Positions 1-5,705 of a DNA stretch of 5,705 nt are shown here, piece after piece (position 1 is the first letter of the stretch; each line of letters begins with the position of its first letter). Source of the stretch: Eubacteriales bacterium (GTDB taxonomy: Bacteria > Bacillota_A > Clostridia > Lachnospirales > Lachnospiraceae); contig JAUNJL010000112.1 in the NCBI GenBank assembly GCA_030533315.1, positions 1 to 5,705 of the forward strand, read 5' to 3'. The translations under genes and the position numbers were made by a program. The notes under the pieces were generated by a model that searched no databases, had not been told where the DNA came from, and saw only the letters and a program-made list of their open reading frames with translations.

Positions 1-1
1 A

Positions 2-520
2 GCCACTGGCCCTGCGGGTGTGACGGGCCCCACGGGAGCCACTGGCCCCACAGGAGCTACCGGTCCCACCGGCCCCACCGGTGAGGATGGCAGCCTGGCA
101 GACTCCGGGATATCAGCCTATTCCACTCCGCCTCAGGAGACGGCGGCCGGAGGCAGCCTTCTTTTTGACCTGAACGGAACCTCCTTTGGAACGGGCATCA
201 CCCATACGGCTGGTGACGCAGCCTTTACCCTGGAGGAGCCGGGTTACTACAGCGTCACCTTCCACGGAACGCTGGCGCCCCAGACAGGAGCCACCTTCCC
301 GCTGACATCTACCACCTATCTGGAGCAGGATGGCTCCGCCGTTCAGGGTGCTGTCCTCACAAACACCTTCCAAAGCGCTTCCGACACGGACGCCGTTTCC
401 TTTACCCGTATCATTCCCGTCACCTCGGCTCCTTCGGTGCTGGAGGTGGTGGTACAAAATGCAGGTGTTCTGTATTCCAACATTACCATGACCATTTATC
501 GGATCGGCTTGATACAGTAA
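2..520 (+). CDS. Collagen-like repeat protein, C-terminal part (5' end outside window)
   Basis: The frame is open to the left window edge, so this is the 3' end of a longer gene; the GTG at 20 lies inside the repeat and is not a credible start. The visible part begins with nine Gly-X-Y triplets (GPA, GVT, GPT, GAT, GPT, GAT, GPT, GPT, GED), which form a collagen-type triple helix in bacterial proteins. About 140 residues follow, rich in Thr, Ser, Val and hydrophobic alternation and ending in YRIGLIQ. This looks like a compact beta-sandwich of the C1q/TNF or BclA C-terminal kind, which usually trimerises the stalk. No LPXTG motif or C-terminal membrane anchor is present. In spore-forming Firmicutes such proteins are often exosporium or cell-surface filaments; that role here is inference. 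The collagen repeat is certain, the fold of the C-terminal domain is likely, and the location is unknown. Confidence 0.88.
   Translation, partial: ATGPAGVTGPTGATGPTGATGPTGPTGEDGSLADSGISAYSTPPQETAAGGSLLFDLNGTSFGTGITHTAGDAAFTLEEPGYYSVTFHGTLAPQTGATFPLTSTTYLEQDGSAVQGAVLTNTFQSASDTDAVSFTRIIPVTSAPSVLEVVVQNAGVLYSNITMTIYRIGLIQ
8..88 (+). repeat. Collagen Gly-X-Y coding repeat
   Basis: Nine consecutive 9-nt units each encode Gly-X-Y, mostly GPT alternating with GAT. At DNA level this makes an imperfect 18-nt tandem repeat (GPT-GAT) that varies at third codon positions. The repeat probably extends left of the window. Such arrays change length by slippage or recombination, so copy number may differ among strains. 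Confidence 0.9.
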
Positions 521-533
521 AAAACGAACGGGA

Positions 534-568
534 GCCTCTTTCGCCGGGCCTTTTGCCCGGCGGGAGGC
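534..568 (+). terminator. GC-rich hairpin after the collagen-like gene, probable terminator
   Basis: An 8-bp perfect stem (CGCCGGGC at 542-549 with GCCCGGCG at 555-562, loop CTTTT) is extended by an outer 5-bp stem (GCCTC at 534-538 with GAGGC at 564-568). It begins 14 nt after the stop codon at 518-520 and has an A-run before it. There is no T-tract after the stem, so it is not a textbook intrinsic terminator. It may still stop transcription, perhaps with Rho, or protect the 3' end of the mRNA. Confidence 0.5.
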
Positions 569-719
569 ACCGATGGGCCTGGCTTCTGGACAGCTGCTGG
601 CGGCCAGGGGCCGGATCTTTACGGCTTTCGCACGTCGGCCCGTCCATCAGCGGAGGGTGAAAGCGGGCAGGAACGGTGATGCAATGGTTGCAATTCAGGT
701 GGAAATAGAGGGAATTTGA
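569..719. other. Noncoding stretch upstream of the operon promoter
   Basis: No coding region or RNA gene is supported here. Two small dyads are visible: CCTGGC (578-583) with GCCAGG (603-608) around a 19-nt loop, and GCAA-TGG-TTGC (681-691), which ends about 28 nt upstream of the -35 box. The second sits where an activator or repressor could bind, but it is short and could be chance. I see no c-di-GMP riboswitch signature. Confidence 0.4.
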
Positions 720-748
720 TTGAAAGAAAAGGCCTGATATGGTATAAT
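720..748 (+). promoter_or_regulatory. SigA-type promoter of the binding-protein/c-di-GMP operon
   Basis: The -35 box TTGAAA (720-725) and -10 box TATAAT (743-748) are separated by exactly 17 nt, and the -10 box is extended by TGG (740-742), matching the TGN motif. Transcription would start near 754-756, giving a leader of about 65 nt before the start codon at 819. This is close to the housekeeping consensus, so basal expression should be strong unless a repressor acts. It is the only good promoter seen before the two-gene unit. Confidence 0.82.
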
Positions 749-783
749 GACGCAGTATAGAGAGATTTGATGACTATGGTATA

Positions 784-798
784 TACGAATGTTTCGTA
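784..798 (+). promoter_or_regulatory. Perfect inverted repeat in the leader, candidate operator or RNA hairpin
   Basis: TACGAA (784-789) and TTCGTA (793-798) are perfect inverted repeats with a 3-nt spacer. The element lies downstream of the predicted transcription start and ends 4 nt before the ribosome binding site at 803-809. It could be a roadblock operator for a dimeric repressor, or a small hairpin affecting initiation. Its 6-bp arms are AT-containing, so an RNA hairpin would be weak. No regulator gene is in the window. Confidence 0.4.
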
Positions 799-802
799 GA
801 AA

Positions 803-809
803 AGGAAGG
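803..809 (+). promoter_or_regulatory. Ribosome binding site fixing the start of the solute-binding protein
   Basis: AGGAAGG lies 9 nt before the ATG at 819. An upstream in-frame ATG at 789 has no comparable site and falls inside the inverted repeat. The 819 start also places a clean lipoprotein signal peptide at the N-terminus. Confidence 0.8.
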
Positions 810-818
810 ACGGACAAC

Positions 819-2255
819 ATGAAGAAAAGCCTCAAGATACTCAGCGGCCTCCTGGCGGTGACCTTGCTCGTGTCGGGCTGCCAGGTCGGGAAGAAAAAAG
901 TTTACAGTCCTAAGGATCCGGTTTCCATCACCATATGGACCTACTACAACGGTGATCAGCTTATGGCCTTCAATGGGCTGGTGGAGGAGTTTAATGATAC
1001 CGTTGGAAAGGAGGAAGGGATTTATGTGGAAAGCTTCAGCCAGGGTACGGTGAACGACCTGGAGACGACTGTGATGGCTGCCGCCCAGGGCAAGGTTGGA
1101 GCGGACGAGGTTCCAAATATCTTTGCGGCCTATTCGGACACGGCCTACACGGTAGATCAGATGGGGCTTTTGGTGGATCTTGATGAGTATCTGACAGATA
1201 AGGAACGGGAGCGTTATGTGGACAGCTACCTGGATGAGGGTCGTTTCTCGGATGAGGGCGGCATCAAGATTTTTCCCACGGCGAAATCCACGGAGATCCT
1301 CATGGTCAACAGGACGGATTGGGAGATATTTGCCCAAGAGACCGGGGCCTCCTATGAGGATCTGAAGACCATGGAGGGCCTGGTGGAGGTGTCCCGGAAG
1401 TATTACCAGTGGACGGACAGCCTGACAGATGAGCCGGATGACGGAAAGGCCTTCTTTGGCCGGGACGCTGTGGCCAATTATTTCCTGATCGGCTCTATGC
1501 AGCTGGGAACGGAGCTTTTCCAGGTTCAGGATGGAAAGATGACGCTGAATTTTGAGAAGGAGACCATTCGGAAGCTTTGGGACAACTTCTATGTTCCCTT
1601 TGTGAAAGGGTATTTTGCGGCTGACGGCCGCTTCCGCAGCGACGACGTTAAGACGGGGAACATCCTGGCTTTCGTAGGATCCACCTCCGGTGCGACCTTC
1701 TTTCCCAACCAGGTCATTGTCAGCGATACCGAAAGCTATCCCATCCAGATGGAGGTGCTTCCCTGTCCCCGGTTTGATGGAGGCGAAAAATATGCCGTGC
1801 AGCAGGGGGCCGGGATGGTGGTGACAAAGGGCACCGAGGCGGAGATCCAGGCTTCTGTGGAGTTTTTAAAATGGTTTACCCAGCCGGAGAGGAATATCCT
1901 TTTCTCCATCGGATCCGGATATCTTCCGGTCACAAAAGAAGCAAATAGTATGGAGGAGATCCGAAAGGCGAAGGATACGATTGACCCGATCGTGGAAAAT
2001 ATTTTGGAGGAAGCAGTCGCCACGGTGAATGAGAATCAGCTGTATACGCCTCGGGCCTTCCCCAAAGGATCGGACGCCAGGTCGATTCTGGAGTATTCCA
2101 TGAGCGATAAGGCGATGGCCGACAGGGAGATCGTGGAGGGCAGGATCGCCGACGGAGAGACCATGGAGGAGGCTGCCGCAGAATTTTTGACGGACGAGTG
2201 TTTTGACGCCTGGTATGAAGAAACCCTAAGTAGGCTTCAGGAGTGCGAGGGATGA
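819..2255 (+). CDS. Extracellular solute-binding lipoprotein, family 1 (sugar type), without a transporter
   Basis: 478 residues from the ATG at 819, chosen because of the ribosome binding site at 803-809 and the signal peptide. The N-terminus is a type II signal: Lys at 2, 3 and 6, a hydrophobic core at 7-18, and lipobox V18-S19-G20-C21, so the mature protein is a lipid-anchored lipoprotein on the outer membrane face. The mature start (SITIWTYYNG at 36-45, then LVEEFN) is typical of family 1 ABC binding proteins, which bind mono- or oligosaccharides with a two-lobe fold. The length fits the family. No permease or ATPase follows; the next gene, 33 nt on, is a membrane GGDEF-EAL protein that it probably serves as ligand sensor. 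Alternatively it feeds a transporter encoded elsewhere. The family call is firm; the ligand and signalling role are inferred. Confidence 0.88.
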   Translation: MKKSLKILSGLLAVTLLVSGCQVGKKKVYSPKDPVSITIWTYYNGDQLMAFNGLVEEFNDTVGKEEGIYVESFSQGTVNDLETTVMAAAQGKVGADEVPNIFAAYSDTAYTVDQMGLLVDLDEYLTDKERERYVDSYLDEGRFSDEGGIKIFPTAKSTEILMVNRTDWEIFAQETGASYEDLKTMEGLVEVSRKYYQWTDSLTDEPDDGKAFFGRDAVANYFLIGSMQLGTELFQVQDGKMTLNFEKETIRKLWDNFYVPFVKGYFAADGRFRSDDVKTGNILAFVGSTSGATFFPNQVIVSDTESYPIQMEVLPCPRFDGGEKYAVQQGAGMVVTKGTEAEIQASVEFLKWFTQPERNILFSIGSGYLPVTKEANSMEEIRKAKDTIDPIVENILEEAVATVNENQLYTPRAFPKGSDARSILEYSMSDKAMADREIVEGRIADGETMEEAAAEFLTDECFDAWYEETLSRLQECEG

Positions 2256-2299
2256 TGGAACACATGATGGGAAGAGAGGCCGTGCCATATGGCTTATAA
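2252..2299 (+). CDS. Possible 15-codon minicistron bridging the two operon genes
   Basis: An ATG at 2252 overlaps the TGA of the solute-binding gene (ATGA at 2252-2255) and opens a reading frame of MMEHMMGREAVPYGL before a TAA at 2297-2299, which lies 11 nt inside the following gene. An AGGAG at 2239-2243 sits 8 nt before this ATG, an ideal spacing. It could pass ribosomes from the first gene to the second, which starts at 2289 in another frame. The peptide resembles nothing I recognise, and the arrangement may be chance. Confidence 0.22.
   Translation: MMEHMMGREAVPYGL
2274..2279 (+). promoter_or_regulatory. Ribosome binding site of the GGDEF-EAL gene
   Basis: GAGAGG lies 9 nt before the ATG at 2289. 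In this frame a TGA at 2265-2267 excludes any longer N-terminus, so the start at 2289 is well determined. Confidence 0.65.
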
Positions 2300-5288
2300 G
2301 AGGAAGGACAGATCCATATTCCGTATTACGTTGGCAGCACTTGTGATGGTACTGGTGCTGGGGATGCTCTTGATGGCGGGAAGCCTGTTTTTCAGTGGGG
2401 TCACTGATCGCCTTGACCAGAATGCAAGGGATATTCTGGACAAGCAGGTGGAAAACCGCAAGAATTTTCTCCAAAATTCCATGGTGGACTATTGGGCGGA
2501 TCTGACCATGCTGGCGCAGGATATCAACATTGCCGCAAAGCAGATGGCGGATCAGGGCCAGATTCGGATGGAGGAGCTGGACAGCGGCAGTGACGCCTGC
2601 CTGCCCTTGCTGCAGGAGATTTCCGGCAGTCTGATTTCCACCTTGTACGGCAAACAGGTAAGCGGGATTTTTGTGGTCTTCAACACCCATGATCTGGATG
2701 AGGCGGAGGGAGACATTGCCCGGCCGGGGATCTATATCCGGGATATGGATCCTTATTCTACGCCATCTCAGAGAAATGCGGATCTCCTTGTGGAGAGAGC
2801 GCCCATCCAGATGCTGCAGTCTCTGGAGATCTCCACAGACAGCTCCTGGAAGCCGCTGATTACCGAGAACTGCCTGAAAAGAGAAGGCTTTTTGTACAAG
2901 CCCTTCCAGGCGGCTTACAAGGATGAGGAGAAGCAAAAGGCGGAGGAGTACGGGTATTGGACGACGGAGTCTTACACGCTGGAGGGAGACGATCGCTGCG
3001 GGATTTCCTACAGTATGCCGCTGATTCTTTCCGACGGTACGGTTTATGGAGTGGTGGGAGTGGAGATCCTCATTGACCATTTGGAGGGTCTTCTTCCCAA
3101 TGAGGAGCTGCAGGATAAGGAGAGAGGCACCTACCTTTTGGGGACGGTGTCGGAGGAAGAGGGCGGGAGATGCGTGGAGATGCGCATGACGGCGATGGCT
3201 GCGAGTCCTTTCTTTACCCGCTCTGCAGCATCCAAGCCGCTGCACCTGGAAGGCGGTGAGGGAGGATGGTATCTGGAGGCGGACGGCAGTCAGTATTATG
3301 CCGCCATGGAAAGCTTTTCCTTGTACAGCCGAAACGGCCCCTTCAGTGACGATCAGTGGGTGCTGGTGGGAATGGTGAGGTGTGACCAGCTTTTTGAGTT
3401 TTCCCGGCAGCTGCTGCTGACCATGACCTTGGCATCCCTGATTGCACTGGGGCTGGGAATTTCCATGAGCGTTGCAGCCAGCCGAGGGCTGTCCCGGCCG
3501 ATCACCAAGCTGTCGGATGAGGTGGCACAGAGCCGGGAAAGAGGAGTTCTTCCCAACCTGTCAAAGACAGGCATCCGGGAGATCGACCATTTTTCCAACG
3601 CCATCACAGAGCTGAGTCAGGAGGTGCTGGACACATCCACCAAGTTTCTGCGAATCATGGACATGGCCAGCGTGGAGCTGGGAGGCTATGAGCTGAGGGA
3701 CGGGACGGACTATCTCTATATGACTGAGAATTTTTTCCAGCTGCTGGGAATGGGAGATCTGGATCCCCAGGAAATGACGGCGGATGGTTTCCGGGAGACC
3801 CTGGGTAAGCTGGATGAGATCTACGATTACCGCAGCTCTCCCGATGGGCATAAGGTTTATCGGATTCCTCTCCAGAAGGGGAAGGTCCGCTACCTGCACA
3901 TGGAGGTCACCTGCGAGGGCGGCCGTGAGGTGGGCGTGGCGGAGGATGTGACGGAGGCGACTATGGAGCGCCTGCGCGTCGAGCACGAGAGGGATTATGA
4001 CTCTTTGACGGGCCTGTACAGCAGAAGGGCCTTTCTGAGGGAGAGCGAGCTGCTTTTAAACCATCCTGAGGAGATGAAGTATGCAGCCATGCTGATGATC
4101 GATCTGGACAATCTGAAGAGCATCAATGACAGCTTTGGCCATGACTGGGGGGATCAGTACATCCGCCAGGCAGGCCGCTGTATGGTGGAAAACACGCCTG
4201 GGGATACCCTGTGTGCCCGTGTGTCTGGGGATGAGTTTTTCATCCTCCTCCATGGGTATGACACGCCGGCAGCTCTGCGGGACACTTTGCAGGAGCTGTC
4301 CAGGGCCATCCAGGGGAGCGTGATCCGGCTTCCCAGCGGGAGGGAGCTGACCATCAGCGCCTCCGGCGGCGTTGCCTGGTATCCGGAGGATTCCACGGAT
4401 CTTGCCACCCTGATGAAGTATGCGGACTTTGCCATGTATCAGGTGAAAAGGTCTCACAAGGGTGAGATGGGAGACTTTGATCTTGGGGCGTACAACCAGG
4501 AGGCATATCAGAATCAGAGCAAGCGGGAATTTCATCAGCTTTTGAGCCATGAGCTTCTCACCTATCACTTCCAGCCCATTGTCTCCGGGGAGACGGGACG
4601 TCCCGTGGCCTATGAGGCGCTTATGCGGGTAGATCTTCCGACCCTTCAGAATCCGGACGCCGTCATGCGGATGGCCAGGTCGGAGGGGTGCCTCCATGAG
4701 ATCGAGGCTTTGACCGTTTTTAAGTCGGTGGAGACCTTTTGCGGGCTGCTGGAGGACGGGGCTGTGGAGGAGGATGCTCTTCTCTTCATCAATTCCATTG
4801 CCAGCGAGAGTCTGACCAGGGAGGAGACGGAGGACTTTTGCAGGAGGTTCCGGGATTTCCAGTCACGAATCGTCGTGGAGATCACGGAGGGAGATACGCT
4901 GGACCGGAGAGCTTTGGAGATCAAACGCAGGACGCCGGGTTTTTCCGGGAAATTTGCCCTGGATGATTACGGCAGCGGCTACAATTCAGAGAAGAACCTG
5001 CTGGACATGCAGCCGAAATTCATCAAGGTGGACATGGCCATCATCAGGGATGTTGACACGGATACGGACAAGCAGCAGATCCTGTCAAACATTGCCGTCT
5101 ATGCCCACCAGAGAGGTATGCAGATCATTGCGGAGGGTGTGGAGACTGCTTCCGAGATGACGAAGTGCCTGGAGCTGGGAACCGACCTTTTCCAGGGATA
5201 TTACCTGGCCCGGCCGTCTGCGGTTCCGGGAAAGATCAACCCAGATGCGCTGGCCCTGATCCGCCATTTCAGAGAATTGGAAAAATAA
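2289..5288 (+). CDS. Membrane bifunctional c-di-GMP enzyme: Cache-like sensor, HAMP, PAS, GGDEF, EAL
   Basis: 999 residues. TM1 is about 13-36 and TM2 about 375-397, bracketing an extracellular domain (about 38-373) with a Cache-type signature (Y241, P244, DG at 249-250, GVVGVE at 254-259). A HAMP-like linker (about 398-450) and PAS/PAC region (about 452-558) lead to GGDEF (about 569-735) and EAL (about 750-995). The cyclase motif is SGDEF (646-650), with metal Asp605, K610, N613, D614, and GHDWGD at 617-622; the variant is usually active. The I-site RxxD position reads PGDT (637-640), so product inhibition is probably lost. EAL residues are all present: E776 (EALMR), N835, E864, D892-D893, K913, E949, Q969. 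It should both make c-di-GMP from GTP and cleave it to pGpG. It is co-transcribed with the solute-binding lipoprotein, its likely input. Net activity cannot be read from sequence. Confidence 0.93.
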   Translation: MAYKRKDRSIFRITLAALVMVLVLGMLLMAGSLFFSGVTDRLDQNARDILDKQVENRKNFLQNSMVDYWADLTMLAQDINIAAKQMADQGQIRMEELDSGSDACLPLLQEISGSLISTLYGKQVSGIFVVFNTHDLDEAEGDIARPGIYIRDMDPYSTPSQRNADLLVERAPIQMLQSLEISTDSSWKPLITENCLKREGFLYKPFQAAYKDEEKQKAEEYGYWTTESYTLEGDDRCGISYSMPLILSDGTVYGVVGVEILIDHLEGLLPNEELQDKERGTYLLGTVSEEEGGRCVEMRMTAMAASPFFTRSAASKPLHLEGGEGGWYLEADGSQYYAAMESFSLYSRNGPFSDDQWVLVGMVRCDQLFEFSRQLLLTMTLASLIALGLGISMSVAASRGLSRPITKLSDEVAQSRERGVLPNLSKTGIREIDHFSNAITELSQEVLDTSTKFLRIMDMASVELGGYELRDGTDYLYMTENFFQLLGMGDLDPQEMTADGFRETLGKLDEIYDYRSSPDGHKVYRIPLQKGKVRYLHMEVTCEGGREVGVAEDVTEATMERLRVEHERDYDSLTGLYSRRAFLRESELLLNHPEEMKYAAMLMIDLDNLKSINDSFGHDWGDQYIRQAGRCMVENTPGDTLCARVSGDEFFILLHGYDTPAALRDTLQELSRAIQGSVIRLPSGRELTISASGGVAWYPEDSTDLATLMKYADFAMYQVKRSHKGEMGDFDLGAYNQEAYQNQSKREFHQLLSHELLTYHFQPIVSGETGRPVAYEALMRVDLPTLQNPDAVMRMARSEGCLHEIEALTVFKSVETFCGLLEDGAVEEDALLFINSIASESLTREETEDFCRRFRDFQSRIVVEITEGDTLDRRALEIKRRTPGFSGKFALDDYGSGYNSEKNLLDMQPKFIKVDMAIIRDVDTDTDKQQILSNIAVYAHQRGMQIIAEGVETASEMTKCLELGTDLFQGYYLARPSAVPGKINPDALALIRHFRELEK

Positions 5289-5300
5289 AAAATGAAAAAA

Positions 5301-5352
5301 GAGCTGGCCCGTTCAGTAGGATTTCCAAGTCCGCAAAGGGCCGGCTCTTTTT
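5301..5352 (+). terminator. Intrinsic terminator of the operon
   Basis: GAGCTGGCCC (5301-5310) pairs with GGGCCGGCTC (5338-5347) through ten pairs including one G-U, followed by five T (5348-5352). The stem starts 12 nt after the stop codon. The loop is long (27 nt). An A-run (5295-5300) precedes the stem, so it could also work on the other strand. It separates the c-di-GMP operon from the sporulation gene. Confidence 0.85.
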
Positions 5353-5510
5353 GGATATATGCCGCTTCCTCAGATAAGTCCCGCCAATGTTCTTTTTTGA
5401 GAAACCATGAACGCACAAAGACGCACCCGTTAAAAGGCCCTGTCTGGAATCATGTATAAGCCCTGCCGCCTCCGCATATTCTGTAACAACAAGAAGCGCA
5501 GAGGGATTTC
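5353..5510. other. Noncoding leader region before the spoIIID-like gene
   Basis: No credible coding region is seen here. It holds a candidate SigE promoter (5454-5482) and a ribosome binding site, GAGGG at 5501-5505, 5 nt before the TTG at 5511. The T-run at 5392-5397 has no convincing stem before it. Confidence 0.5.
5454..5482 (+). promoter_or_regulatory. Candidate SigE-type sporulation promoter
   Basis: GTATAAG (5454-5460) and CATATTCT (5475-5482), 14 nt apart, partly match the mother-cell SigE pattern (KMATAWW, about 14 nt, CATACANT). The -10 element keeps CATA and the final T but lacks CA in the middle. The predicted start would be about 5490, giving a short leader to the TTG at 5511. 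SigE control of spoIIID is established in Bacillus subtilis, which makes the match more credible; alone it is weak. Confidence 0.33.
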
Positions 5511-5642
5511 TTGAAGGATTATATCGAAGAGCGGGCGGTGGAGATCGCCCACTACATCATCGAAACGAAAGCGACGGTACGCCAGACGGCAAAAAGGTTT
5601 GGGGTTTCTAAATCCACAGTACATATAGCAGTAACGAAATAG
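5511..5642 (+). pseudogene. spoIIID: Truncated SpoIIID sporulation regulator (43 codons, frame broken in the HTH)
   Basis: From TTG at 5511, with GAGGG five bases upstream, the frame reads KDYIEERAVEIAHYIIETK (residues 2-20), then TVRQTAKRFGVSKSTVH (22-38). This is the N-terminal half of SpoIIID, the mother-cell DNA-binding regulator that acts with SigE during sporulation; the helix-turn-helix is unmistakable. In intact family members STVH continues as KDVTERL and the protein runs to roughly 80-95 residues. Here it reads IAVTK and stops at 5640-5642. GAACGGTTA, coding for ERL, appears 5 bases out of place at 5641-5651 in another frame, hinting at decay by indels rather than a clean end. The last 60 bases are AT-richer. 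Alternatives are sequence errors near a contig end, or an inserted element. Family identity is firm; the cause of the break is unknown. Confidence 0.75.
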
Positions 5643-5705
5643 AACGGTTAATCTGGACAATACAGTAAAGCAGTTTGAACGAAGAATAAGAGTTCCACTA
5701 TCCCT

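Noticed and set aside
716..721. TTGATT as the -35 box
   Set aside because: It gives a 21-nt spacer to TATAAT, whereas the overlapping TTGAAA at 720-725 gives exactly 17 nt.
789..818. Upstream in-frame ATG as the start of the solute-binding protein
   Set aside because: It adds ten charged residues before the signal peptide, lacks a good ribosome binding site and lies inside an inverted repeat; the ATG at 819 has AGGAAGG at 9 nt.
521..818. c-di-GMP (GEMM) riboswitch in the operon leader
   Set aside because: I could not find the conserved core or paired arms; the predicted leader after the transcription start is only about 65 nt.
774..1337. Antisense frame of 187 codons over the promoter leader and solute-binding gene
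   Set aside because: It overlaps the clear lipoprotein signal and SBP N-terminus and shows no domain.
2226..3245. Long antisense reading frame of 339 codons
   Set aside because: It mirrors the codon structure of the membrane enzyme on the other strand; the translation is rich in Arg, His, Gln and Leu, with no recognisable domain and no initiation signals.
4056..4697. Antisense frame of 213 codons over the GGDEF-EAL coding region
   Set aside because: It lies fully inside two strongly conserved domains on the + strand and has no family features of its own.
5407..5440. Riboswitch-like ACGCAC words before the spoIIID-like gene
   Set aside because: The words repeat but lack the stems and conserved loops of the c-di-GMP aptamer.
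5430..5660. Antisense frame of 76 codons near the right edge
   Set aside because: It is the shadow of the SpoIIID-like frame, which has recognisable homology on the + strand.
5430..5705. Insertion sequence or transposon end at the right edge
   Set aside because: No terminal inverted repeat or transposase frame is visible in the remaining bases; kept only as one explanation for the broken spoIIID.

Overview
The window looks like chromosomal DNA of a spore-forming, Gram-positive Clostridia member, most likely Lachnospiraceae. This rests on three things: strong purine-rich ribosome binding sites with a near-consensus SigA promoter, a lipoprotein-type solute-binding protein, and a SpoIIID-type sporulation regulator fragment next to the right edge. 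A collagen-like protein of the spore-surface or cell-surface kind lies at the left edge. Base composition is fairly GC-rich for the group by eye, and it becomes visibly AT-richer in the last 100 or so bases. The species assignment is inference.

Layout, all on the + strand. Positions 2-520 hold the 3' end of a collagen-like gene: Gly-X-Y triplets followed by a beta-rich C-terminal domain. A GC-rich hairpin follows. Positions 521-818 form a noncoding gap with one convincing promoter (TTGAAA, 17 nt spacer, extended TATAAT) and a perfect inverted repeat in the leader. Positions 819-2255 encode a family 1 extracellular solute-binding lipoprotein. After 33 nt, positions 2289-5288 encode a 999-residue membrane protein with the order TM, extracellular Cache-like sensor, TM, HAMP-like linker, PAS, GGDEF, EAL. 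The pair ends at a good intrinsic terminator (5301-5352). Positions 5353-5510 are noncoding with a possible SigE-type promoter. At 5511 a TTG-started gene clearly matches the N-terminal half of SpoIIID, but its frame breaks inside the helix-turn-helix.

The central unit is a two-gene operon. The binding protein has no ABC permease or ATPase beside it; its only partner is a c-di-GMP synthase/phosphodiesterase with a large extracellular sensor. The best reading is a two-protein sensor in which a liganded lipoprotein touches the Cache-like domain and shifts the balance between making and degrading c-di-GMP. This resembles NspS/MbaA of Vibrio cholerae in logic, but uses a sugar-type binding protein in a Gram-positive. 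All key catalytic residues of both enzymatic domains appear present, while the GGDEF inhibitory RxxD site is missing.
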